Source: Pirellulales bacterium (lineage in GTDB: Bacteria; Planctomycetota; Planctomycetia; Pirellulales; DATAWG01). Taken from it: DNA of 53,598 nucleotides. Below the pieces are notes generated by a model, which worked only from the letters and a program-made list of their open reading frames with translations, did not search any database and was not told where the DNA came from. Of the stretch, positions 26,296-35,494 are shown piece after piece. Position numbers and translations under genes: made by a program. The stretch is from NCBI GenBank assembly GCA_036267355.1, contig DATAWG010000104.1, forward strand, positions 1-53,598, written 5' to 3'. The first letter of the stretch is position 1, and each line of letters starts with the position of its first letter.

Positions 26296-29200
26296 TCAGT
26301 CGCGGGGCCGCAGTAGATTTGCGCGTTCGCGGCGGATGGTGGCGTGCATGCGGAGTGTCGGTTCGCTCTCGCCGGACGCGGCGCTCGTGGCGGGAACGCG
26401 GTTGGATTTTCGCTTGGCAGGCCGGGCGGCATCGACGCGAAGCGATTCCGCTTCGGCTTCTTCCTCCGCCGTGTGTTCTAGTTCGTCGTCGCCTTCGTCG
26501 GACGGTTCTTCATCATCGTCGGACGAATTTTCTTTGCCGCCGTCGGCTTCATCGCCGGCTTCATCGTGGCCGCCTTCATCGTCGTCGTCTTCCTCCTCGT
26601 CGGACTCGTCCTCATCGGATTCAGCATCGTCGTCCGATTCATCGTCCGACTCGTCATCGTCGTCCTCCGATTCGTCCGCTTGCTCCTCGTATTCCTCGGG
26701 GTCGGCTTCGTCTTCTTCCTCGATCGCATCGTCGGCGGCTTCGGAATCGCTCTCATCTTCTTCGGCATTTTCGTCTGCCGTGTCTTCGTCCGCATCGGTG
26801 TCGAACGGCGCCTGTTCGCGAGCATCGGGCAAGATACGGTTGCGCTTGGTGCGCGGCGGCTCGGGCGTCGGCTCTTGGCCGATCATTTCGGCCCATTGTT
26901 CGAGCGTGATCAGCACTTCGCGGGCCTGCGAGCCGTTGTAGGTGCCGACGATGCCGTCCTCGGCCATGAAATCGATCAGGCGCGCCGCGCGTCCGTAGCC
27001 GATGCCCAACGACCGTTGCAACAGCGACACGCTTCCACGGCCTTCGCGAATCACGATGTCGACGGCCGCTTCGTAGAACTCATCGCGGCTCTTGAGCCGC
27101 TCGACAGATTCTTCGGTGTGGTCGGCCGTTTTCAATTGCACGAGTTCCTTGACGAACTGCGGCTCGGTGGTGGCCACGAAATCGACGACTTTGTTGATCT
27201 CGTCGTCGCCCAAATACGTTCCTTGGCCGCGGAGCAGCGTGCTCGTACCCGGCCAGAGGAAGAGCATATCGCCGTTGCCCAGTAGTTTGTCGGCCCCCAT
27301 TTCATCGAGCACCACGCGGCTATCGGTGCGGCTGGCCACTTGAAACGCGATGCGGGCCGGCAAGTTCGATTTGATCAGGCCCGTGATCACGTCGACGGTG
27401 GGCTTCTGCGTGGCGAGCACGAGGTGGATGCCGATCGCCCGGCTCTTTTGCGCCAAGCGAATGATATGCTGCTCGACTTCTTTTCCCGAGGTCATCATCA
27501 GATCGGCGATCTCGTCGGCGACGATGACGATGTACGGCAAATGGAGCGGAATCTGGGCCCGCTCTTCGTCGGTTTCCGGTTGCAGCCGATCCATCAGCTC
27601 TTCTTCGCCAAGCTGATTGTAAACGCCGATATGCCGCACGCCGGCTCGGGCCAAGAGCGCATAGCGCTCTTCCATTTTCTCGACGGCCCAGGCCAGGATC
27701 GCCTCGGCCTTGCGCATGTCGGTCACCACGGGGTGCATCAAGTGCGGGAGCCGCTTATAAGGGCTGAGTTCGACCATCTTGGGATCGATCATCAGCATCC
27801 GCACGTCGTCGGGCCCCCGCGACATGAGCATCGACACGATGATCGAGTTGAGACACACGCTTTTGCCCGTGCCGGTGCGGCCGGCGATCAACAGGTGCGG
27901 CAGCGTGGAAAGATCGACCACGAGCGGATTGCCCGACACGTCTTTGCCGAGATAAATCGGGATGCGCATCTTTCGCGCCTTGCCGTCGGCTTCTTCGATC
28001 ACCTCGCGCAGGCGGACAAGCTGGCGTTCGTTGTTGGGCACCTCGATGCCGACGGTGTTCTTGCCCGGAATCGGGGCCACGATGCGCACGCTCGGAACGC
28101 GCAGGGCGATGGCCAGGTCGTCGGCCAAGTTGGTGATCTTCGCCAGCCGCAGCCCCGCTTCGAGCTCGATTTCGTATTGGGCGATGACGGGCCCGGTTTC
28201 GATTTCGACCACTTTCACTTTGAAGCCGAAATTGGCGAACGTCTTTTCGAGAATCTTGGCTTTTTGGCGAACCTCTTGCTCATGGGCTTCGAGGGAAACG
28301 GCTTCGTTCGGCTCCAGCAGATCAATCGGCGGCAATTCATATTGCACCGGCTCTTCGGCTCGGCTGGCCGCTTCGAGCTGCTCGATCACCGAATCGCGAT
28401 CCTTGGCGCCGCCGAGATTGCGAATCCGCAGCGCGCTCGCCAGGCGGGCGCCGATGCCCGACTTGGGTTCTTCGGATTCGGCCGCAGCGTCGGATTCTTC
28501 GCCACTGCCGGATGTTGCTTCCGCCTCGGTTTCGTCGCCGGATTCCTCGGTAGGTTCTTCCTCGGTCTCGTCGTTGCTGTCGGCTGTGGCAACTTCTTCG
28601 CTGGATTCGTCGACGCGCTTGCCGCGAATCCGCACCGAGGGCTGCGGCCTTTCGCCGTCGGCGCCGTGCCTGGCATCGTCAGCGTCGGCCTCGGGGCCGG
28701 CGTTCTTGTGTTTGCCGATGTCGTCGGTCCGCGGCTTCGATTTCGATTTTGCCGTGGCTTCCGGCGAAATACCCCGCACCTGCCGGCTCACGTGCCGCAT
28801 CGCCACGAGCGGCAGCCAAGCCGACCAGAATCCGACCCGCAAGACCAGATAGTCGGTCGACAATAGCAGGCCGGCCAAGGTCAGACTGATCGCCAGAATA
28901 AACGCTCCGGCGCGAGCGAAGTGCAGTTCGAGCAGCGTGCGCGTGGCGGCGCCCAGATAGCCTCCCGGCCCGATCACCGGCCCGGGCGTCGCGCCATGGA
29001 AGCCCAAGGCCAAGAGCGTCGTGATCCCCAGCACGGCAAGCCCCCAGCCGGCCGCGCGAAACCACGGATCGCTCACCTGCCGGCGGCTTAAAAGGGCCGC
29101 ATCGAGCGCCGCCAGCGAAAGCACGAGGAAATACGCCCCCAAGCCGATCGATTGCAGCAGCCATTCGGCGGCCAGTGCGCCGGAGCGGCCGCAGGCATTG

Positions 29201-29343
29201 GCAATTTTCGCATGCTGCGGATAGACGAGCGAACTCGGCGGATCGGCCGGATTGTAGCTCAACAGCGAAATCGCCAGAAACACCGCCAGTGCCAAAAGCG
29301 CCAGCGCAACGACATCTTGCTTGTGACTGCGTTTTTCGAGCAT
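26296..29343 (-). CDS. ftsK: FtsK/SpoIIIE DNA translocase with acidic C-terminal tail
   Basis: A 1015-aa septal DNA translocase. The N-terminus has about four to five membrane helices (residues 12-190). An acidic linker follows (about 214-294). The motor shows Walker A AGRTGTGKSVCLNS (about 484) and Walker B IVIVADEIADLMM (about 604). The gamma winged-helix domain (GRGSVSLLQRSLGIGYGRAA, about 744-821) normally ends the protein; it recognises KOPS-like sites. Here about 190 further residues follow, of which roughly 120 are almost all Asp/Glu/Ser/Ala, then a basic end (AKRKSNRVPATS). ATG 29343 (MLEKRSHKQD) fits the family; the longer frame to 29427 adds unconserved residues. Confidence 0.93.
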   Translation of the reverse strand: MLEKRSHKQDVVALALLALAVFLAISLLSYNPADPPSSLVYPQHAKIANACGRSGALAAEWLLQSIGLGAYFLVLSLAALDAALLSRRQVSDPWFRAAGWGLAVLGITTLLALGFHGATPGPVIGPGGYLGAATRTLLELHFARAGAFILAISLTLAGLLLSTDYLVLRVGFWSAWLPLVAMRHVSRQVRGISPEATAKSKSKPRTDDIGKHKNAGPEADADDARHGADGERPQPSVRIRGKRVDESSEEVATADSNDETEEEPTEESGDETEAEATSGSGEESDAAAESEEPKSGIGARLASALRIRNLGGAKDRDSVIEQLEAASRAEEPVQYELPPIDLLEPNEAVSLEAHEQEVRQKAKILEKTFANFGFKVKVVEIETGPVIAQYEIELEAGLRLAKITNLADDLAIALRVPSVRIVAPIPGKNTVGIEVPNNERQLVRLREVIEEADGKARKMRIPIYLGKDVSGNPLVVDLSTLPHLLIAGRTGTGKSVCLNSIIVSMLMSRGPDDVRMLMIDPKMVELSPYKRLPHLMHPVVTDMRKAEAILAWAVEKMEERYALLARAGVRHIGVYNQLGEEELMDRLQPETDEERAQIPLHLPYIVIVADEIADLMMTSGKEVEQHIIRLAQKSRAIGIHLVLATQKPTVDVITGLIKSNLPARIAFQVASRTDSRVVLDEMGADKLLGNGDMLFLWPGTSTLLRGQGTYLGDDEINKVVDFVATTEPQFVKELVQLKTADHTEESVERLKSRDEFYEAAVDIVIREGRGSVSLLQRSLGIGYGRAARLIDFMAEDGIVGTYNGSQAREVLITLEQWAEMIGQEPTPEPPRTKRNRILPDAREQAPFDTDADEDTADENAEEDESDSEAADDAIEEEDEADPEEYEEQADESEDDDDESDDESDDDAESDEDESDEEEDDDDEGGHDEAGDEADGGKENSSDDDEEPSDEGDDELEHTAEEEAEAESLRVDAARPAKRKSNRVPATSAASGESEPTLRMHATIRRERANLLRPRD

Positions 29344-29637
29344 GGAGTGCTGAATCAGGCGATTCGGAATCGCCGCACGCCGAATTCGGCGGTGGGCCAA
29401 TCTTGGGCACATCCCTGCCCGACACAAGTCCTACTCTTGTCGAACTCCCTTTGCCGCGGATCGCGAATCTCGAACCGTACAAAACCGTTTGGCTCGATTC
29501 TCGCCGCATGGAAGTCTAGCATGCACCGGCGCACGAGGCTGACGCGGGCGGCGCCGATCGAACGTTTCGTGTGTGAAACTGATCCGGATTTGCGGATCGG
29601 GCAAAAGATGCGGCGACGCCGCGTTGCCCTTGCGGTT

Positions 29638-30210
29638 CTATTTGCCCGCCGCTCCAGCAGCATCGGCGGCCAGCAGCAATTCGAGATAGCTTCGCCGCTC
29701 GACGCTTTGCAGGCCAAGCTCGCTGGCAAGCGGGGCAAGCTGCTCCATCGCCTCGGAGCGGTCGCCGGCCTGCGACGTGAACTCCAATTCGACAAACTGT
29801 CCAAGCCCCTCGACATCATCCAACGCCGCCTCGACAGGATGGCCTTTCCAATTCAGCATGGCCACGCGGCGGCGCTTGCGCACTTCGCGAACCAGAGAAA
29901 AGCCAAGCGCCGTCAACAACTCGCAAAAATCGTGGGCCGACCGCTCGCCGGACTCAAGCGGAAATTCGAGTTCACGGCGGGTTTTTGTGTTCTGATCGAG
30001 CTTGGGCCCTTTGTAGGTGACGAAATTTCGCGCATCGATTCGCCGCAATCGCAGGGCTTCGTCTGTTTTCGCAAAATCGCGACAGGGATGCGCAAAATAC
30101 TGGTCGGCTTGCAACGCCTCATCGGCGAATTTGGCGCCCAATCGCTCCAGCCGATTCATCAACTCCGCACCATGCGCCCCTCGATATTTTTGTTCGACTT
30201 CAATGTTCAC
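29638..30210 (-). CDS. CYTH-domain protein (class IV adenylate cyclase / thiamine triphosphatase-like)
   Basis: A 190-aa CYTH-fold protein. The defining N-terminal ExExK motif is present as EVEQKY, followed by ALRLRRID, YKGPKLDQNTKTRRELEF and FVELEF, which supply the basic and acidic lining of the triphosphate tunnel. CYTH proteins bind organic triphosphates or polyphosphate; cyclase, thiamine-triphosphatase or inorganic triphosphatase activity cannot be told apart here. GTG 30210 (product MNIEVEQKY) has GGAG 6 nt upstream and gives the usual family start; ATG 30222 is an alternative that adds four residues. Confidence 0.85.
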   Translation of the reverse strand: MNIEVEQKYRGAHGAELMNRLERLGAKFADEALQADQYFAHPCRDFAKTDEALRLRRIDARNFVTYKGPKLDQNTKTRRELEFPLESGERSAHDFCELLTALGFSLVREVRKRRRVAMLNWKGHPVEAALDDVEGLGQFVELEFTSQAGDRSEAMEQLAPLASELGLQSVERRSYLELLLAADAAGAAGK

Positions 30211-30404
30211 GATGCACTCCATTTCTATGGCCGTCGGAAATATCCGGGCGCGACCCGATTACGCCCCGTTGCTCACCCAGGTACATTATATGGGTGCGGG
30301 CGAACGTATCGCGCCGATCAGGGCCAATCGCCTAATGCGGTTAGCGTTAGTGCGGCAATTTTCCGCCCCGGTTTCACCGCCACCACTCGTCGGGATGCAG
30401 CGCT

Positions 30405-31049
30405 GTGAACGAATCGATTCATCCGCAAGATGATCCGAACGACGGGGCGCCAGCCGACGAAGGCAACGGCCATTCGGCGAAGTGGATTCTGATGTTTTTC
30501 GCCCTGGCGGTGATCGGGCTAGTCGCGATCCAGTTTTTCATGCCGCACAATGCGGGCAACCAACAGGGCGGCATCGGCGATCGTTTGCCAGATCTGCAAT
30601 TGCAGCCGCTTACCGGCAATGTCCAACCGGTGAGCCTGAAATTACTGGCCGGCAAAGTGGTGCTGCTCGATTTCTGGGGTACGTGGTGTCCGCCATGCCG
30701 GGCCGAATTTCCGCACATCGTGGAGTTGGGCGCCAAATATCGCTACCGGCCCGACTTCCAATTGCTGGCCGTCTCCTGCGGCGAGGGCGAGGACGATACG
30801 AAATCGCTCCGGCAGCCGACGGAATCGTTTTTGGCCGAAAATAAACTCGACGCAGCAACCTATTTTGATCCGCAAGGCTTCACGCGGCAGCAACTCGACA
30901 AAGTCGCCGGCTTCGAGGGCTATCCGACAACGCTCGTCTTGGACCGCAAGGGAATCATCCGCGGCCTATGGGTCGGCTATGAGCCGGGCGTGGAACAGAA
31001 GATCGGCGATCTTGTCGCCAAGCTGTTGGCCGACCCGCCAGCCAAGTGA
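30405..31049 (+). CDS. TlpA-like membrane-anchored thioredoxin-fold protein
   Basis: A 214-aa protein with one N-terminal membrane anchor (about residues 27-46) and a periplasm-facing thioredoxin fold. The redox motif is WCPPC (cysteines 95 and 98) in LLDFWGTWCPPCRAEFPHI, and the cis-proline region is FEGYPTTLVLDRKG. Family members reduce or oxidise envelope disulfides, for example in cytochrome c assembly. The start is GTG 30405; no ATG in frame precedes the anchor. It is divergent from the CYTH gene across 194 bp. Confidence 0.9.
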   Translation: MNESIHPQDDPNDGAPADEGNGHSAKWILMFFALAVIGLVAIQFFMPHNAGNQQGGIGDRLPDLQLQPLTGNVQPVSLKLLAGKVVLLDFWGTWCPPCRAEFPHIVELGAKYRYRPDFQLLAVSCGEGEDDTKSLRQPTESFLAENKLDAATYFDPQGFTRQQLDKVAGFEGYPTTLVLDRKGIIRGLWVGYEPGVEQKIGDLVAKLLADPPAK

Positions 31050-31059
31050 GCAACGCGCC

Positions 31060-31125
31060 GCATCCACCGGCAGACTGCGCTTGCCAGTGGCCCACTGCAT
31101 GCCGCTCTCACTGCATGCCGCTCTC
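31060..31125. repeat. TGCCAGTGG / ACTGCATGCCGCTCTC repeats
   Basis: A CTTGCCAGTGGCCCACTGC-type unit is followed by CACTGCATGCCGCTCT twice in tandem (16-bp period). The TGCCAGTGGC wording is shared with 1-900, 35255-35320 and 37260-37410. The array lies between the convergent TlpA-like and thiE-fusion genes and reaches the latter's stop codon. Confidence 0.6.
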
Positions 31126-32815
31126 ACTGCAGCCGGTCGAGCATTTGGCGAGCCGCGGCGACGGGATCGGCCGATGAAACAATCGCTCCGCTGACGGCCA
31201 CTCGGCCAATGCCCGTGGCGAGAACCTCGGCCAAATTCTCAAACCCGATGCCGCCGATTGCGAACGCAGGCAGGCGAATTTCGATCGCCACTTCCCGGGC
31301 AACCGCCAAGCCAGCCAACTCGGGAAAACTCTTGGTAGACGATGAAAACGTCGGCCCGACGCCGATGTAGTTGGCGCCGTCGATCACCGCCCGCCGCGCC
31401 TGGGCAATCGAATGCGTCGAAACGCCGACGAGCATCCGTGGCCCGACGATCTGCCGCACCTCTTTCACGCCCAATTCATCCTGGCCGACATGAACGCCGT
31501 CGGCATGCACCAGTGCCGCCAGATCGGGTCGATCGTTCATCACCAGCAACGTCGCCGACCGCGCCGTGATCTCCCGCAAACGGCGGCAGCACGCCAAAAG
31601 CGATCGATCGGAAAGGCGCTTGTCGCGAAATTGCAACACGTGCACGCCCGTGCCGACCAGCGCTTCGGCGAGCTTGGCCATTTCTTCGACCGAACCACGG
31701 CCATCGATCAATACGTACAATCGCGCATCGGCGAGCCGCGCGAGGCTATCGCTCGTCGAAAGGATGGCCCGGCCGATCGTGTAGGCCCGATAGCGCAGCG
31801 ACTCGAGTTGCGAGGCGACGCCGGGATCGAACAACTTCGCGAATTCTTCCAGGCTGCGCAGGGCTTGTTGCACGCGTTGCAGCGCGGCATTGACAACGGC
31901 AGCGGCGTCCGGGCGACGCTGCTCCGCCGATGTGGAAATCCCGGTGCCGACGTCGCCCGGCGTGTCACGAGCCGCCAAGCGGTCGGCCGTCGAAACGGCC
32001 GCGAGTGCAGTGGTCAGATCGTGGCGCATTTGCTTGGCGAGCGCCGTGAGATGCCGGTCATCGAGCGCGAAGCGGACGAAATCTTCGACCACGCGAAGCC
32101 CCTCGCTTGCCCGATTTGCGGCCGCATCGATAATCCGCAGGACACCGATTTCCGGGATGGCGGGCCGCCGCGAATCGTGCGACACCGAGTCGCCGGCCGG
32201 CGCACGGGTGCTGGCGACGGAAATCGCGTCGCGCGCGGCAGTGCGCAGTTCGCGGTTATCCGATTCGCTGCCGTCTTGCTGGGGCTGCTGGCCCGCCGTT
32301 GTCGACCAATCAACCACGAGCGGCCCGGGATCGTGGCCGTAGAGTCGATGAATCTCCCGTTCGAGTTGATCGCGATGCAAGCCGCGCTGCTTTAGCCATG
32401 TCGTCACTTCGGTCTGGGTGGAGGCGATGCCGAGCAACAGGTGTTCGGTCGCCAGTTCCAAGGGCTGCGGATAGTCGACCAGACAATGCGATGCAGCTGC
32501 GACAGCCGCTTGCACCTCCTCCGACCAACGCCGGCCTGAGCCGGGCAAAAAATCGTCGGCCGGCAACGAGACCAGCTCGGGCCAGCGATCGAGCACCACC
32601 ACGGTTTCGACGCCGATGTCGGCCAGCATTCGCGCCGCCCGGCAGTCGGGCTCGCTCAACAGTCCGAGCAGAAGTTCGACCAAACCGATGGGCGATAGCA
32701 CGAGTTCGGCCGACGGCCCGACGGCCGCTTCCAGGGCCGCAAGATCGGCTTCGGGCAGCCAGTTCGCCGCTTCAGTAAATGCCCTTTGGGCGCCGGGCGT
32801 GAGAAGAGTGTGCAT
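31124..32815 (-). CDS. thiE: ClpN - ThiD2 - ThiE fusion (thiamine-phosphate synthase)
   Basis: A 563-aa, three-part protein. The C-terminal part (about 362-563) is thiamine-phosphate synthase: LQFRDKRLSDRSLL, LVMNDRPDLA, DGVHVGQDEL, GVGPTFSSSTKSFPE and AIGGIGFENL. The middle (about 222-355) matches the ThiD2 domain often fused to ThiE: LRIIDAAANRASEGLRVVED and RYRAYTIGRAIL. The first ~165 residues look like a double Clp N-terminal repeat (SPIGLVELLLGLLSEPDCRA and ELATEHLLLGIASTQTEV). The usual ThiE is about 200-350 aa. ATG 32815 starts the Clp-like repeat; the longer frame to 32956 adds unconserved residues. Confidence 0.87.
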   Translation of the reverse strand: MHTLLTPGAQRAFTEAANWLPEADLAALEAAVGPSAELVLSPIGLVELLLGLLSEPDCRAARMLADIGVETVVVLDRWPELVSLPADDFLPGSGRRWSEEVQAAVAAASHCLVDYPQPLELATEHLLLGIASTQTEVTTWLKQRGLHRDQLEREIHRLYGHDPGPLVVDWSTTAGQQPQQDGSESDNRELRTAARDAISVASTRAPAGDSVSHDSRRPAIPEIGVLRIIDAAANRASEGLRVVEDFVRFALDDRHLTALAKQMRHDLTTALAAVSTADRLAARDTPGDVGTGISTSAEQRRPDAAAVVNAALQRVQQALRSLEEFAKLFDPGVASQLESLRYRAYTIGRAILSTSDSLARLADARLYVLIDGRGSVEEMAKLAEALVGTGVHVLQFRDKRLSDRSLLACCRRLREITARSATLLVMNDRPDLAALVHADGVHVGQDELGVKEVRQIVGPRMLVGVSTHSIAQARRAVIDGANYIGVGPTFSSSTKSFPELAGLAVAREVAIEIRLPAFAIGGIGFENLAEVLATGIGRVAVSGAIVSSADPVAAARQMLDRLQ

Positions 32816-33082
32816 TCTTGGGAAACCGGCACGGAATAAATGCAAGCGTGGCGACGCTACGAACAACGGTTGCCCGCACCATCTGCCGCTAGTCCTGATT
32901 CGTTCAATTTCGCAAAACATGGGCGTTTCTGCAAACGGCCAAAATAGGCACCGCACCGGAGCGAATCCTTAGCCGAATTGCCCTTTGCGGCCTGATGGCG
33001 TTTTGGGATACTCCGCGCCGCCATGGACTTTCAATAGCGGCGATACTGGCCGAGGCAGGGACACACGCGGCGAGAAGCTGGC

Positions 33083-33901
33083 ATGGACGGGAGAATGGTT
33101 CACTATTCGATCATCGTTCCCGAGCGCGATCGGGGCGAGGAACTGCGCCGGCAGTTGCCGCAGTTGGTCGACATGCTGGATCGGCTCAGGCTGCCCTACG
33201 AAATTATTTGCGTCGACGATGGCTCGGCGCCGTGGACGCAAAAAGTTTTGGAACAACTGCTGGCCGAACAGCCGGCGATGCGACTTTTGGTCTTGGACAA
33301 TGCGGCAGGAGCGAGCGTGGCGCTCTCGATCGGCGTGGCGGAGGCTCGCGGCGACATCGTGATCGCGATCGAGGCCGGCCAGCGCTACGCCGTCGAAGGA
33401 ATTCCGCACTTGATCGCCCGGTTGTCGCGACTGGATTTGGTCTACGTGCGGCGTCGACTCAGCGGCTGGCGGAAGTTTTGGCATCGTGTCGGCCGTATCC
33501 CGCGAGCGATACTCTTGGGATTGGATGTTCGCCATCCGGAATGCCTGCTATGGGCGGCTCGGCGTGAAGCCGTGGCGGGGATTCATCTCTCGCCGGGCAT
33601 GCGAAGGTATTTGCCATGGCTGGCGGCGCGGCGAGGCTTTCGCGTCGGCGACATGTACGTCGACGAATCGCTGGCCGGTGATTTCGCCACTGCCGAAAGC
33701 GCCGATGCCACCGGCAAGCAAAGTATGCCGGTGCCGGCGTTGCCGGATGGCCGCCGCAATCCGATGGATCTCTTGACGGCGTGGTGGCTCTGTCGCCGCT
33801 GGCGGAGCGATGTGTTCCACGAAGTGATGCCCGAGGGCAGCGGCCTTGCAATGCCTGTCGAACGAACGGATCGGCAAACTTACCGAGCGAAGAGTGCATG
33901 A
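33083..33901 (+). CDS. GT2 (dolichyl-phosphate-mannose-synthase-like) protein with altered DxD
   Basis: A 272-aa protein of the glycosyltransferase family 2, DPM1/ArnC-like branch. It shows YSIIVPERDRG, EIICVDDGS, DNAAGASVALSIGVAEARGD and the late RRYLPWLAARRGFRV seen in prenyl-phosphate glycosyltransferases. In place of the usual IVTLDGDLQND-type metal site it has IVIAIEAGQRY, so the second acidic motif is lost. It may be an inactive or differently acting relative. The stop overlaps the lpxB start (ATGA), so it is translationally coupled to lipid A synthesis. ATG 33083 or ATG 33095 are both possible starts. Confidence 0.8.
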   Translation: MDGRMVHYSIIVPERDRGEELRRQLPQLVDMLDRLRLPYEIICVDDGSAPWTQKVLEQLLAEQPAMRLLVLDNAAGASVALSIGVAEARGDIVIAIEAGQRYAVEGIPHLIARLSRLDLVYVRRRLSGWRKFWHRVGRIPRAILLGLDVRHPECLLWAARREAVAGIHLSPGMRRYLPWLAARRGFRVGDMYVDESLAGDFATAESADATGKQSMPVPALPDGRRNPMDLLTAWWLCRRWRSDVFHEVMPEGSGLAMPVERTDRQTYRAKSA

Positions 33902-35220
33902 AGATTTTCTTTTCGGCCGGCGAGCCGAGCGGCGATTTGCACGGTGCGAACCTGGTCCGGCAATTGCGCGCCCAGCGGTCCGACGTCGAATGCGTCGGCT
34001 ACGGCGGCCCCTTGATGGCCGCTGCCGGATGCGAATTGCACGCCGATCTGACCGCGCTCGCGGTGATGTTTTTGCTGAGGGCGATCTTGCATCTGCCCGA
34101 ATTTCTTGCCCTGGCCGGCCGAGCCGACCGCTATTTTCGCCACCATCGGCCCGACGCCGTCGTGCTGATCGACTACCCGGGATTCAATTGGTGGATTGCA
34201 AAGCGGGCCAAGGCACACGGAATACCGGTCTACTATTTCGCCCCGCCGCAGATTTGGGCCTGGGCCCAACACCGCGTGAAGAAAATGCGGCGGCTGGTTG
34301 ATCATGTGCTCTGTGGATTGGCGTTCGAGGCCGAATGGTTTCGCGCCCATGGCTGCAATGCCACGCTCGTGGGTCATCCGTTTTTCGATGAAGTGCGCCG
34401 GCAACAACTCGATCAGAACTTTTTGAGCGAAGCACGGGCGCGGCATCCCGGCCGGCGATTGGTCGCCATTCTGCCCGGCTCGCGAACACAAGAGGTAACG
34501 AATAATCTCGAACAATTTCTAAAAGCCGCGGCAATAGTCCGGGCACGGGTGCCGGATGTTTGGTTTGCCGTCGCAGCGTTCAAATCGCAGCATGCCGAAT
34601 TCGCTCGCCAGCGCATTGCCGAATCGGGTCTGCCAATCGAGGTGTGCGTCGGACGCACGCCCGAGCTAATTCACTTGTCGGAATGTTGCATGGCGGTGTC
34701 GGGCTCGGTGTCGCTCGAGCTGCTGTTTCAGAAGAAACCGACGGTGATCCAATATCGGATCGGCCGGATCGGGTTTCAGTTGCAAAAGGCTTTCCGAAAG
34801 TCGAAATACATCACGCTCGTGAATTTGCTGGCGGCGAAAGATCCGCTTGGCAGCGCGACCGGAAGCAAGTCGGCGGCGACGGCCGACCGGCCTTTGTTTC
34901 CCGAATTCTTGAGTTGCGAGGATTGCTCGCTCGCCGTGGCAGCGCAGTTGATTCGCTGGCTGCTCGATGCGGAGCAGCGCGAGGGATTGGTCGCGGAATT
35001 GGCGAAGCTAAAAGCGCGAGTGGCCCACGGTGGCGCGACGCAAGCAGCGGCTGCCTATATTCTCAAAACGCTCGTTCGCCCGATTGCACCGCCTCGGCCG
35101 CATTTTCAGCCCGGAATGGCGGTCGCATCCAGCGGCGGCGCAGAAGCGGCGACGGCCGGGTCGGAATCGCCGGCTCAGAGCAGCACCGCGCCGGCGGCCG
35201 ACATGCCACGAGCAGCGTAG
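33898..35220 (+). CDS. lpxB: Lipid-A-disaccharide synthase
   Basis: A 440-aa GT19 enzyme that joins UDP-2,3-diacylglucosamine and lipid X in lipid A synthesis at the inner membrane. Motifs: FFSAGEPSGDLHGANLV at the N-terminus, VLIDYPGFNWWIAKRAKA, YFAPPQIWAWAQHRVKKM, LVGHPFFDEV, AILPGSRTQEV and SGSVSLELLFQKKPTVIQYR. About 50 residues of Ala/Ser/Pro-rich sequence extend the C-terminus beyond the usual ~380 aa. ATG 33898 overlaps the GT2-like stop by 4 bp. Its presence implies a lipopolysaccharide-type outer membrane. Confidence 0.95.
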   Translation: MKIFFSAGEPSGDLHGANLVRQLRAQRSDVECVGYGGPLMAAAGCELHADLTALAVMFLLRAILHLPEFLALAGRADRYFRHHRPDAVVLIDYPGFNWWIAKRAKAHGIPVYYFAPPQIWAWAQHRVKKMRRLVDHVLCGLAFEAEWFRAHGCNATLVGHPFFDEVRRQQLDQNFLSEARARHPGRRLVAILPGSRTQEVTNNLEQFLKAAAIVRARVPDVWFAVAAFKSQHAEFARQRIAESGLPIEVCVGRTPELIHLSECCMAVSGSVSLELLFQKKPTVIQYRIGRIGFQLQKAFRKSKYITLVNLLAAKDPLGSATGSKSAATADRPLFPEFLSCEDCSLAVAAQLIRWLLDAEQREGLVAELAKLKARVAHGGATQAAAAYILKTLVRPIAPPRPHFQPGMAVASSGGAEAATAGSESPAQSSTAPAADMPRAA

Positions 35221-35254
35221 GCGAAGGGCAAAGAATATCTCGGGCGTATTGGTG

Positions 35255-35320
35255 TGCCACAAGCGCGGTCTGCCAGTGCCGTGTGCCACTGGCAAGCCCA
35301 GTCTGCCAGTGCCGAACCGC
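35255..35320. repeat. GTGCCACTGGCAAGCCCAG-type repeats after lpxB
   Basis: Short units with TCTGCCAGTGCCG, GTGTGCCACTGGCAAGCC and TCTGCCAGTGCCGA alternate here; another unit (TTGCCAATGGCACACG) lies near 35425. The wording is shared with the arrays at 1-900 and 37260-37410. No gene is seen in 35221-35494. Confidence 0.55.
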
Positions 35321-35494
35321 CGACGGACGTTGAGCAGTTGGAAGAATCGATCTCGGGCAACTACGACGGCAATCGCCCCTTGGTCAGGCAAGGCCCACTC
35401 TCACTCACACGGGCAGACCGCGATTGCCAATGGCACACGCAATTCCGCCAACACTGGCACGCTTTCCGTTCGCAACGCTTAAGAACCCACCGGC

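Noticed and set aside
26478-26825. Met/Thr/Lys-rich frame in the ftsK tail
   Set aside because: Shifted reading of the acidic GA-rich tail; the ftsK frame is continuous from the motor and gamma domain.
27340-28866. 508-aa open frame on the plus strand
   Set aside because: Antisense to ftsK, rich in His/Asp/Arg as expected for a GC-rich shadow frame.
29152-30408. 418-aa open frame on the plus strand
   Set aside because: Covers the ftsK start and the antisense of the CYTH gene; no domain recognised.
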